Source: Bacillus_BD oryzisoli
Lineage (GTDB): Bacteria; Bacillota; Bacilli; Bacillales; Cytobacillaceae
Length of the DNA stretch: 64,000 nucleotides
Reading direction: 5' to 3'
NCBI RefSeq assembly: GCF_036670025.1
Contig: NZ_CP137640.1
Location: 4,746,001-4,810,000 of the forward strand
The notes under the pieces were generated by a model. The model saw only the letters and a list, made by a program, of their open reading frames with translations, did no database searches and was not told where the DNA came from. Below are positions 54,733 through 63,075 of this stretch, piece after piece (position 1 is the stretch's first letter; every line of letters starts with the position of its first letter). Position numbers and translations under genes: made by a program.

Positions 54733-55932
54733 TTGGGAAAAGCGTTGATTATTGGCGCTGGTGGCGTTGCGAGTGTTGTTGTACATAAATGCTGCCAGAA
54801 CCCAGATGTCTTTGAGGAAATTTGCATTGCAAGCAGAACGCTTGAAAAATGTGATGCTCTTAAGAATAAATTAGAGGGCAGCAATACAAAAATTACTACA
54901 GCACAAGTTGATGCTGACCATACCGATGAAGTTATTGACCTAATAAATAGCTTCAAACCAGATATAGTGATCAATGTTGCTCTCCCTTATCAAGATTTAA
55001 CCATTATGGATGCGTGTCTTGCAACAGGTGTTCATTATGTTGATACAGCAAACTATGAGCCGCCTGATACTGCTAAGTTTGAGTATAAGTGGCAATGGGC
55101 ATATAAAGAAAAATTTGAAAAGGCTGGTTTAACAGCACTGCTTGGCAGCGGCTTTGACCCAGGGGTTACAGGCGTTTTTACTGCCTATGCACAAAAGCAT
55201 TATTTTGATGAAATCCATACGATTGATATTGTTGATGCCAATGCCGGTGATCATGGATATCACTTCGCGACAAATTTTAACCCTGAAATCAACATCCGCG
55301 AGGTAACGGCAAACGGCCGTTATTTCGAAAACGGAGAATGGGTTGAAACGCCGCCACTAGCTGTTAAGAAAGTCTATGATCTGCCTGAAATTGGTCCGAA
55401 AGATATTTACCTTATGTACCATGAGGAATTAGAATCACTTGCTGTTAATATCAACGGAGTAAAGCGAATCAGATTTTGGATGACTTTCTCCGAGAAATAC
55501 CTAACACATTTAAAAGTGCTTGAAAATGTTGGGATGACTTCCATCGAGCCGATTGAATTTGAAGGAAAAGAGATCATTCCCCTTCAATTCCTGAAAGCAG
55601 TCCTCCCTGATCCTGCATCATTAGGACCAAGAACAAAAGGAAAAACGAATATCGGCTGTATTATTCAAGGCATGAAAGATGGCAAACCGCGAACCTATTA
55701 TGTTTACAATGTTTGTGACCATCAAGAATGCTACGCTGAAGTCGGCTCACAGGCTATTTCCTATACAACAGGTGTTCCAGCCATGATTGGTGCCATGCTT
55801 GTGATGAAAGGCATTTGGAAAAAACCTGGTGTATTCAACGTCGAAGAGTTTGACCCAGATCCATTTATGGAAGAACTAAATAAAAACGGGCTGCCATGGC
55901 AAGAAAGCTTCTCGCCAACGCTGTTAGATTGA
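54733..55932 (+). CDS. Carboxynorspermidine synthase (saccharopine dehydrogenase family)
   Basis: 399 residues from TTG 54733, eight bases after AAGGGGG; an ATG at 54658 would run through the structured RNA region and is rejected. The N-terminal Rossmann motif is KALIIGAGGVASVVVHKC. GSGFDPGVTGVFTAY, DIVDANAGDHGYHFATNFNPEINIREV and QAISYTTGVPAMIGAMLV are typical of the carboxy(nor)spermidine dehydrogenase clade of saccharopine reductases. It condenses aspartate semialdehyde with putrescine or diaminopropane using NADPH. The decarboxylase gene follows after 10 bases. Confidence 0.9.
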   Translation: MGKALIIGAGGVASVVVHKCCQNPDVFEEICIASRTLEKCDALKNKLEGSNTKITTAQVDADHTDEVIDLINSFKPDIVINVALPYQDLTIMDACLATGVHYVDTANYEPPDTAKFEYKWQWAYKEKFEKAGLTALLGSGFDPGVTGVFTAYAQKHYFDEIHTIDIVDANAGDHGYHFATNFNPEINIREVTANGRYFENGEWVETPPLAVKKVYDLPEIGPKDIYLMYHEELESLAVNINGVKRIRFWMTFSEKYLTHLKVLENVGMTSIEPIEFEGKEIIPLQFLKAVLPDPASLGPRTKGKTNIGCIIQGMKDGKPRTYYVYNVCDHQECYAEVGSQAISYTTGVPAMIGAMLVMKGIWKKPGVFNVEEFDPDPFMEELNKNGLPWQESFSPTLLD

Positions 55933-55942
55933 GGTATGATAA

Positions 55943-57082
55943 ATGAAGAAAATTGATTTTGCTGCTTTACCGTCACCTTGTTATATTGTGGATGAAAGAC
56001 TTTTAACAAAGAATCTGGAAATCTTGAATTCCGTACAGGAGCGCACTGGATGCAATATCCTACTTGCTTTAAAAGGTTTTTCCATGCATTCTGTATTCCC
56101 TTTAGTCGGCAAATATCTAAAGGGTGTGACTTCCAGCTCCTTATTTGAAGCAAGACTTGGCTATGAAAAAATGGGCAAGGAAGTGCATGCGTACGCACCT
56201 GCCTATTCTGATAGGGAAATTGATGAGCTTTTAGGCTATGTTGATCATATTGTGTTCAATTCTTTTCCACAGTGGAAAAAATTCAAGGATAAAGTGAAAA
56301 ACCATCCAAAAAAAATTGAATCTGGGATTCGTATCAACCCTGAGTATTCGGAAATTGAAACACCGCTTTATGATCCGTGCTACACAAATTCAAGACTTGG
56401 CGTTACTCTTGCTAACTTTAAACCGGATGAGCTTGACGGGATTGACGGATTACATTTCCACACTATGTGTGAACAAAATTCCGATACGCTTGCTCGTACG
56501 ATTAAGGTTATCGATGAAAAATTTGGTGAGTATATTAAAGGAATGAAGTGGCTCAATTTTGGGGGAGGCCATCATATCACAAGACCTGATTATGATATTG
56601 AAACCTTAGTTGAAACTATTTTATTTATGAAAGAGAAGTACTCAGTTGATATCTATTTAGAACCAGGCGAAGCGATTGCTTTGAATACCGGCTATCTTGT
56701 AACAACCGTTCTCGATATTGTGGACAACGGAATGCCGATTGCAATTCTTGATACTTCCGCAACCTGCCATATGCCTGACGTTCTTGAGATGCCGTACCGG
56801 CCAAATATCATTGATGCAGGTCAGCCAAATGAGCTTGAATACACGTACAGACTTGGAGGAATGACCTGTCTTGCGGGCGACGTGATCGGTGATTACTCAT
56901 TCAAAGAGCCGTTAAAACCAGGCGATAAAGTTGTCTTCACTGATATGGCACACTATACAATGGTGAAAAACCATATGTTCAATGGTGTAAACCTGCCTTC
57001 AATTGCATCTTATAACGATGAAGAAGGAATTAAAGTGATTAGACAATTCGGTTTTGAAGATTATAGCAACCGTTTATCATAA
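55943..57082 (+). CDS. nspC: Carboxynorspermidine/carboxyspermidine decarboxylase
   Basis: 379-residue PLP enzyme of the alanine racemase-like fold (group IV decarboxylases). PLP lysine K44 is in LLALKGFSMHSVFPL; further blocks are DGLHFHTMCEQ, LNFGGGHHITRPDY, YLEPGEAIALNTGYLVTTV and the DTSATCHMPDVLEMPYRP region with the specificity-helix cysteine. It makes spermidine or norspermidine from the product of the upstream enzyme. Together they form the aminopropyl-transfer-free polyamine route, an alternative to SpeD/SpeE. A hairpin follows at 57091-57118. Confidence 0.93.
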   Translation: MKKIDFAALPSPCYIVDERLLTKNLEILNSVQERTGCNILLALKGFSMHSVFPLVGKYLKGVTSSSLFEARLGYEKMGKEVHAYAPAYSDREIDELLGYVDHIVFNSFPQWKKFKDKVKNHPKKIESGIRINPEYSEIETPLYDPCYTNSRLGVTLANFKPDELDGIDGLHFHTMCEQNSDTLARTIKVIDEKFGEYIKGMKWLNFGGGHHITRPDYDIETLVETILFMKEKYSVDIYLEPGEAIALNTGYLVTTVLDIVDNGMPIAILDTSATCHMPDVLEMPYRPNIIDAGQPNELEYTYRLGGMTCLAGDVIGDYSFKEPLKPGDKVVFTDMAHYTMVKNHMFNGVNLPSIASYNDEEGIKVIRQFGFEDYSNRLS

Positions 57083-57090
57083 TAGAGACC

Positions 57091-57118
57091 CCATCAGTGG
57101 TGTTTTCCCCACTGATGG
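57091..57118 (+). terminator. Hairpin after nspC
   Basis: CCATCAGTGG pairs with CCACTGATGG across eight bases. Only a weak T-rich stretch (CTTATTT) follows. Confidence 0.65.
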
Positions 57119-57311
57119 CTTATTTAAATTTTACATAACATGCATGCAGCTTACGAAAATCTGTATTCTCGCTATATTAGGGTTTACAGCTTTTTTATGT
57201 ACAAGAAATTTACAACAAGGCTAAAACTTTTTATGCTTAGCCATTATATTTTTCCTATTGAAATGCAAAATAAGAACTGCTGCTAAAAGTCTTTAAAGGG
57301 GATGATTGATT

Positions 57312-57725
57312 TTGAAATGGCAAAAAACCTTATTATCTATGATTCAATCTCGACAAGAAAAGAAAATTGCACTCGCTGTAGATACGTCAACAAATGAAGT
57401 CCCAGCACTGCTAATTAATAATATTGTAAAGTTATTTGAAACGGTGAAGCCCGACACATTGCTCGTTCAAGCCGATTACAAAATACGTAGCATCGAACCA
57501 GTAAAAGCAGACACAATCAAATATCATACCCACGGAAAAGCCTCCTATACTTTAGTATTAGAATGGGCTGAAAAAGAAAAAATTGATACATTATTTTATA
57601 TCACTGATGTGACCGGATACATTTATGAAGATATGGAAAATGTTGATTTTGAAATGTTCTGGCTCGTACCTGATGAATTCCTGCCAAAGGTACCGTTTGG
57701 GAGAGCAATTAAAGTAGCTTCTTAA
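57312..57725 (+). CDS. VWA-like domain protein (C-terminal part of DUF2201-type protein)
   Basis: 137 residues from TTG 57312, ten bases after AAAGGGG. The pattern ALAVDTSTNEV, DTLLVQADYKIRSIEPV, IDTLFYITDVTGYI and FEMFWLVPDEFLPKVPFGRAI is the VWA-like domain that forms the C-terminal half of DUF2201 'putative metallopeptidase' proteins. Here it stands alone, with no N-terminal peptidase domain and no AAA+ MoxR partner nearby. The VWA metal motif begins D-T-S rather than D-x-S-x-S. The solitary form may be a real short family or a remnant. A palindromic terminator follows. Confidence 0.7.
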   Translation: MKWQKTLLSMIQSRQEKKIALAVDTSTNEVPALLINNIVKLFETVKPDTLLVQADYKIRSIEPVKADTIKYHTHGKASYTLVLEWAEKEKIDTLFYITDVTGYIYEDMENVDFEMFWLVPDEFLPKVPFGRAIKVAS

Positions 57726-57732
57726 TGAAACA

Positions 57733-57759
57733 GAGCGAACAGTGCAGCACTGTTCGCTC
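57733..57759. terminator. Palindromic terminator between VWA-like and alkA genes
   Basis: GAGCGAACAGTGC-A-GCACTGTTCGCTC, 13 perfect pairs with a one-base centre; A/T-rich flanks. Confidence 0.75.
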
Positions 57760-57802
57760 AATATAGAAATAAAAAAATTTAATCTTGACTGGACGAATCC
57801 TT

Positions 57803-58735
57803 TTAATAAAGTAATCTCCATAAATAAAAGGTAGCATAGGACTTCCATTCTGCCCAGCCTTCCGAAAATGAAAGTATCTCCTCTTTGACGGGCTTTTCGT
57901 CTCTCTCTAAAGCTAATTTTAAAGAATTATGTAACCCAACATCATCAATCGGGAATGCATTAGGAAAACGTAGACAGCGCATTAATACGTAGTTGGCAGT
58001 CCATGGACCAATACCGCGGATTTTCGTCAGAATTTTTTCTACCTCCTTCACATTATTGGTCTGCAGTAACTGCTCTTTTGAGAGTTCATCGTGGAGAAGA
58101 AGCTTTGCTGCGTTCAGCAAGTATTCACTTTTCCTCCCCGTCATTTTCAGCTCTGTTAAATCCTTAATTTGTAAATGAGCAATCGCTTCAGGTTTTGGAA
58201 ATAACCAATATTTCCTGCCATCATGCTCTACAAATGTACCAAACTTTTCTACAAGCCGTCTTTTTAAGGTGTAAGCAAATGCCAAGTTAATTTGCTGACC
58301 CATAATCCCCCATGCAAGTGCTTCAAATAAATCAGGAATTCCCATTATCCGTAACCCGAAAAAATGATGAACAAAGTTATGTAAAATCGGGTCCCTTTTA
58401 GCTAAGTCATAAAAAGGACGAATATCCGTACCTAAATCAAACCATTCATAAACATATTTGACAACTGCTTCTTTTTCTCTTGAGGCAGTATCAGCTAAAA
58501 AGCGGACAACTAGCATTGTATCATTTTCTGCCGTGATTTCGATCAGAACTGTCTCATTATGTAGAGAAAGGGCTCGTATGATTTTATCCTCTGTGGCTTC
58601 AAACAGGCATTCATTTGGGGATCTTGATAGATATTTTAAGTTTTGACGGAAGCTGAATTCTTTTGGGGTGTAGATTTTCAAGCTTTCTCCATTTTCTTCC
58701 CATTTGATAGCAGGATCGAGAAATTGATTTTGCAT
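57803..58735 (-). CDS. alkA: DNA-3-methyladenine glycosylase II (AlkA-like)
   Basis: 310-residue HhH-GPD glycosylase that removes alkylated bases. The N-terminal AlkA_N-like domain (residues 1-110) is followed by ALAWGIMGQQINLAFAYTLKRRLVEKFG, the helix-hairpin-helix IRGIGPWTANYVLMRCL and the catalytic Asp in FPIDDVGLHNSL. No iron-sulfur cysteines are seen. It lies 21 bases downstream of the methyltransferase gene on the same strand, an alkylation-repair operon. Confidence 0.92.
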   Translation of the reverse strand: MQNQFLDPAIKWEENGESLKIYTPKEFSFRQNLKYLSRSPNECLFEATEDKIIRALSLHNETVLIEITAENDTMLVVRFLADTASREKEAVVKYVYEWFDLGTDIRPFYDLAKRDPILHNFVHHFFGLRIMGIPDLFEALAWGIMGQQINLAFAYTLKRRLVEKFGTFVEHDGRKYWLFPKPEAIAHLQIKDLTELKMTGRKSEYLLNAAKLLLHDELSKEQLLQTNNVKEVEKILTKIRGIGPWTANYVLMRCLRFPNAFPIDDVGLHNSLKLALERDEKPVKEEILSFSEGWAEWKSYATFYLWRLLY

Positions 58736-58756
58736 AGCGCACCTCCTGTTTGTTAA

Positions 58757-59281
58757 CTAGGATTGACAGCTCCTTTCCAATTCTAAGAGCTGTTTCTTCA
58801 TATCCAAACCGCCCCGAAACCCTGTTAATGAGCCATTTTTTCCAACAACCCGGTGGCATGGAATCGTGATAAGTACTGGATTTTTACCAATCGCCGCCCC
58901 TACTGCCCGCACGGCAGCCGGTTTTTGAATGTGATGGGCAATATCTGAATAGGATTTCGTTTCTCCGTATGGTATTTCACAAAGGGCCTTCCAGACAGCC
59001 TGCTGAAACTCGGTCCCATTGTAATCAAATGGAATCGAAAAGCTTTTTCGTTCCCCTTCCAAATATTCGGTTATTTGTTCCACATAGGGCTGCAGCTTCT
59101 TGGCATTCTCCTCAAGAGGACTCCCTGGAAATGCTTTTTCTGCCCAGTTTATTACCTCGTCAAACGGCATATTCTGCGATCCAACAAAGCAAATTCCCTT
59201 ATCAGTAGCAGCCAAGTACATTTTCCACGCTTTATGATTCAGTAAGGACCAATAGATGACTGTTTTATGTTGTTGCTTCAC
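58757..59281 (-). CDS. ogt: Methylated-DNA--protein-cysteine methyltransferase
   Basis: 174 residues from a GTG with AAGGAGGG upstream. A suicide repair protein that takes methyl groups from O6-methylguanine onto C142 in the active-site motif IPCHRVVG. The C-terminal domain blocks FQQAVWKALCEIPYGETKSYSDIA and NGSLTGFRGGLDMKKQLLELE are complete, and the N-terminal RNase-H-like domain is present. It could equally be named adaB. Upstream of alkA; no ada regulator is adjacent. Confidence 0.94.
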   Translation of the reverse strand: MKQQHKTVIYWSLLNHKAWKMYLAATDKGICFVGSQNMPFDEVINWAEKAFPGSPLEENAKKLQPYVEQITEYLEGERKSFSIPFDYNGTEFQQAVWKALCEIPYGETKSYSDIAHHIQKPAAVRAVGAAIGKNPVLITIPCHRVVGKNGSLTGFRGGLDMKKQLLELERSCQS

Positions 59282-59433
59282 TTTGAATCCCTCCTTTTAA
59301 ATTCATCTTATCCTTATTATAACTTCCACTTTATTTTTTTGAATAAGGAATTAAAAGTCATGATGAGTATTTCTTTCACTTGTATATATAGTCCTAATTA
59401 CAAATGATTAATGTAAATGAAAGGAAGTGTCAT

Positions 59434-60286
59434 ATGCTGATTAAACCTTTAACGGAATCAACAAAATTAAAAATGCTGCGAAGCTTAAACACAAGAATGG
59501 ATTTATCCTTATCCGAAAAACAATATTATACAAATCTTGAGAAAGGATACCATGGTGAAAAGAAATGTGAAGCTATGCTGTTAGAAAAGCAACTTAGTGA
59601 TCTCATTATAAGTGACTTATTGTTAGAAAAAATAATACTCCTTTTCAAATTGATTCAACACTTATTTCACAAAGGACGATTTACCTCTTTGAAGTAAAAA
59701 ACTTTGCCGGTGATTTTTATATTGAAAAGGACACATGGTACAGCAAATCCGGAAATGAAATTCAAAACCCCTTTGATCAATTAAAACCATGTGAATCTTT
59801 GTACCGGAGATTGGTCCATGATCTTGGTCTCGGATCTACCTTTTCAATCGAAGCCTACCTTATTTTTATTCACCCTGAATTTACTCTATATCAAACACCA
59901 CTCCATCTTCCTGCAATCTTTCCAACACAATTGAATCGTTTATCGAAAAGCTAAAAACAAAAGCCTCTCAATTATACAGAACCCATCATAAGTTAGCTGA
60001 GCAATTAATCTCCATGCATAACACTACACCTCCTTTAACAAACATTCCTGAGTATAAGTATAGCAAACTGAAAAAAGGTATTATATGTGGGTTGCTGCGA
60101 AGCATCGAGGAATTTAAATTGCTTTTTCCGGAGAAGACAATTACGACGAATGGTATTTTTGAATGGTATGGAGTGATTGAGTCAAAGAAGACAATTAGGA
60201 GAGTTTTGAAAAAGAACTATAAAATTATGTTCCATAGTACACGCTCATATTTTGCCATTCCTGAAGATCCAAGTAAAAGTAAATAA
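59434..60286 (+). pseudogene. NERD-domain (nuclease-related) gene with two frameshifts
   Basis: From ATG 59434 (AAAGGAAGTG site) the protein starts MLIKPLTESTKLKMLRSLNT ... LEKGYHGEKKCE, as in Bacillus NERD proteins. At the A-run 59627-59632 the frame breaks: one more A restores NNTPFQIDSTLISQ and the NERD core IYLFEVKNFAGDFYIEKDTW. It breaks again at 59939-59941, where one extra T restores NRFIEKLKTKASQLYRTHHK. The rest is open to the stop at 60286. Both defects are one-base losses in homopolymers, so true decay or systematic sequencing error are both possible. Confidence 0.8.
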
Positions 60287-60391
60287 ATTCAGTTTGTATT
60301 ACTAGATCTACTTAATTATTTTTTCCTAAATCATTGTTCAAAAACAAAAGTGTTCTGATTTATTTCCTGTTTTTCTCTTATTTAATTAATT

Positions 60392-60547
60392 GCGGGCACG
60401 AATGGACGGCGTTACTTCCCTCTCGTCTCTTGTTTCTTTGGTTGCGGGCACGAATGAACCTCTTTCTTTCCCGCTCCTCTCTTATTTCTTTGGTTACGGG
60501 CACGAATGGACTCCTATCATTTCTTTTTACTCTCGGGTCTTCGATTT
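60392..60547. repeat. Three tandem 52-bp repeats (GCGGGCACGAATG)
   Basis: Units begin at 60392, 60444 and 60496, exactly 52 bases apart, each opening with GCGGGCACGAATGRAC (A at the first base in unit 3) and ending with a pyrimidine-rich TCTYTTRTTTCTTTGGTT tail; the third unit's tail diverges. The bases just before 60392 resemble another degraded tail. No gene lies in 60287-60697. Units lack internal palindromes and unique spacers, so this is not a CRISPR array. Confidence 0.85.
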
Positions 60548-60697
60548 TTGTAGCGTAAGAGCTAACCTCTGTGAGATTTAGAATTCCTAAAATTTACACA
60601 GGTTTCCTATGCTCCCATATATCAATAATATAAGTAGGAAAATACTTCATTTGTTTTAACTACGATTCTTTTAATTCAATTGAAAGAGGTTGAGGTC

Positions 60698-61141
60698 ATG
60701 AACAAAAGGAAGTTTTTGCCGAATGTGACTAGTGCTTTATTGTTGTTTGTGGGAATAGGGGCGACGGCTGGCGGGCTGGGTGCTATGATGGATCCGAGTG
60801 GTGAAAGTATGGGTGTCCCAATCGAGCTGTTAGAGCAGTCACCATTTGAGAACTTTCTCATTCCAGGTATTTTCTTATTTTTTATCACTGGAATTGCTAG
60901 TTTAATTGTTTCCTATTTAGCTTTTAAGAATTATCGTCATACTGGGATTGCCACGATGATTCTTGGAATGGTGATGATTCTGTGGATTTCTGCGCAAATG
61001 TACTGGCTGACAGATATTAATTGGCTACATCATTTATTCTTTGGAATTGGTATTGTTGAGATAATTCTGGGATTTTTCTTCTATGTTCGACGAAATGGTC
61101 ATAATATATTTCATAAACATCGCGGGTCTGCTGCTCATTGA
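60698..61141 (+). CDS. Four-span membrane protein of unknown function
   Basis: 147 residues from ATG 60698, with GAGGTTGAGGTC directly upstream. Four hydrophobic segments are visible (SALLLFVGIGATAGGLGAM, FLIPGIFLFFITGIASLIVSYL, GIATMILGMVMILWISAQMYW and LFFGIGIVEIILGFFFYV), with a His-rich C-terminus HNIFHKHRGSAAH. I do not recognise a named family. It stands alone and ends at a strong terminator. Confidence 0.75.
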   Translation: MNKRKFLPNVTSALLLFVGIGATAGGLGAMMDPSGESMGVPIELLEQSPFENFLIPGIFLFFITGIASLIVSYLAFKNYRHTGIATMILGMVMILWISAQMYWLTDINWLHHLFFGIGIVEIILGFFFYVRRNGHNIFHKHRGSAAH

Positions 61142-61157
61142 TGTGCAACATATTAAA

Positions 61158-61198
61158 CAGGGTGTCCAAATCAAATGAAGCTTTGGACACCCTGTTTT
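61158..61198 (+). terminator. Terminator after membrane protein gene
   Basis: CAGGGTGTCCAAA pairs with TTTGGACACCCTG, followed by TTTTC. Confidence 0.85.
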
Positions 61199-61350
61199 CA
61201 TTTCAATAAATTATCAAAGTCACTTCGATACCTTACTCACTAATTCATTCCCCCAACTCGATAATCTCACTCTAAAAGTTTACTCCAATACCATATTTTA
61301 TAGTATGATATATACGTTTCAATGCCGAAATAAATGGAGATGAATTCAAT

Positions 61351-63075
61351 TTGCTGAAATTATTACGCTATTTAAAGCCATATCAAATGCTGATTGTTCT
61401 CGTACTGGCTCTTATCTTTTCCCAATCCTTATCAGAGCTGTACTTGCCGACATTAATGGCTGACATTATTGATAAAGGAGTTGTCCACCAGGATATTCCA
61501 TATATCTGGAAAATTGGCGGCTTGATGTTACTAGTTGCAGCTCTTGGAACGGCATGTTCCATTGCTGCCAGTTATTATAGCGCAAAAGTATCGATGTCGT
61601 TTGGGAAAGACTTACGTCACAAAGTCTTTTCACATATTGAAAATTTTACATTACAGGAATTTGATCAATTTGGCACGGCTTCGTTAATTACGAGAACGAC
61701 AAATGATATTACACAGGTCCAGCAAGTGGTGAATATGATTCTGCGCATGATGGTAACGGCTCCAATTATGGCAATTGGAGGAATCATCATGGCGTATTCG
61801 CAGGACGCAGAGCTGACAAAAATTTTCCTTGTCGCGGTACCTGTTCTTTTTGTTGTCATTTTACTAGTTGTTTGGAAAGGGATCCCATTATTTAAACTCG
61901 TTCAAGTACGGCTCGACCAAGTGAATCGTGTACTACGGGAAAACCTAACCGGTATAAGAGTCATTCGCTCTTTTAACCGAATCGTTTATGAAAAGAATCG
62001 ATTTCAGCGGGCAAATGCTGATTTGACGGAAACCTCCATTAAAGTGAATAAAATCATGGCTTTATTAATGCCTGTATTGATGCTGATTATGAACTATACG
62101 GTGATTTCAATCATCTGGTTCGGTGCTGTTCGGATTGATGACGGCGATATGCAGGTTGGCGGTTTGATGGCCTTCATTCAATATGCGATGCAAATTATGT
62201 TTTCGATGATTATGCTGTCGATGATGTTTGTCATGATTCCGCGTGCTTCTGCATCTGCTGCACGAATTCATGAAGTGCTGCAAATGCAGCCAACAATGCT
62301 GGAAACAAATAATCCTATCACCGCTCAGAAAAAAGGCTATTTAGAATTTCGAAATGTAACGTTCTGCTATCCGGGTGCAGAGGTCCCTGCCCTTAAGGAT
62401 CTCTCATTTAACATGAAGCCAGGTGAAACAACAGCCATTATCGGGGGTACCGGATCAGGAAAATCAACCCTGTTAAAACTGATTCCCCGCTTTTATGAAG
62501 TCGACTCTGGTTCCATTCTAATCGATGAAGTGGATATTAAAGATATGACATTACAATCTCTAAGGAAAAAAATCGGTCTTGTTCCGCAAAAGGCCGTCCT
62601 TTTTACCGGTACTGTAAAGGATAATCTTCTATTCGGTAATGAGAACAGCAGCGATGAGGAACTGCTGCATGCTGTCAAAACAGCTCAAGCTTTTGAGTTT
62701 GTATCCAAAATGGAAAAAGGGCTGGACTCAGTCCTTTCCCAAGGAGGTACGAACCTTTCCGGGGGTCAGAAACAGCGTCTGTCTATTGCAAGAGCACTTG
62801 TGAGAAAGCCGGAAATCTATTTATTTGATGATAGTTTTTCTGCTTTGGATTATAAAACCGACTCGAAGCTGCGGGCAGCCCTAAAACAAGAAACGGAACA
62901 GGCAGCGCTTTTAATTGTTGCACAGCGGGTTTCTACTGTCATGTATGCAGATCAAATCATCGTTCTTGATGAAGGCAATGTCGCGGGAATTGGTACACAC
63001 AAAGAGCTAATGAAGACTTGTCGAGTCTATCAGGAAATCGTCTCTTCCCAAGCCACAGAGGAGGAATTAGCATGA
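61351..63075 (+). CDS. ABC exporter half-transporter, subunit 1 (YfiB-like)
   Basis: 574 residues, a fused six-helix membrane domain (about 1-310) and ATPase. The ATPase has Walker A GGTGSGKST, signature LSGGQKQRLSIARAL, Walker B YLFDDSFSALD (Asp after Walker B instead of the usual Glu) and the QRVSTV histidine position occupied by Q-R-V in LLIVAQRVS. These degenerate catalytic positions mark the non-canonical half of a heterodimeric exporter. The TTG start has GGAG 12 bases upstream. It overlaps the next gene by four bases. Similar pairs include B. subtilis YfiB/YfiC. Confidence 0.88.
   Translation: MLKLLRYLKPYQMLIVLVLALIFSQSLSELYLPTLMADIIDKGVVHQDIPYIWKIGGLMLLVAALGTACSIAASYYSAKVSMSFGKDLRHKVFSHIENFTLQEFDQFGTASLITRTTNDITQVQQVVNMILRMMVTAPIMAIGGIIMAYSQDAELTKIFLVAVPVLFVVILLVVWKGIPLFKLVQVRLDQVNRVLRENLTGIRVIRSFNRIVYEKNRFQRANADLTETSIKVNKIMALLMPVLMLIMNYTVISIIWFGAVRIDDGDMQVGGLMAFIQYAMQIMFSMIMLSMMFVMIPRASASAARIHEVLQMQPTMLETNNPITAQKKGYLEFRNVTFCYPGAEVPALKDLSFNMKPGETTAIIGGTGSGKSTLLKLIPRFYEVDSGSILIDEVDIKDMTLQSLRKKIGLVPQKAVLFTGTVKDNLLFGNENSSDEELLHAVKTAQAFEFVSKMEKGLDSVLSQGGTNLSGGQKQRLSIARALVRKPEIYLFDDSFSALDYKTDSKLRAALKQETEQAALLIVAQRVSTVMYADQIIVLDEGNVAGIGTHKELMKTCRVYQEIVSSQATEEELA

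Noticed and set aside
60392..60547. CRISPR array
   Set aside because: Repeats are directly tandem at 52 bp with no unique spacers, and no cas genes are near.
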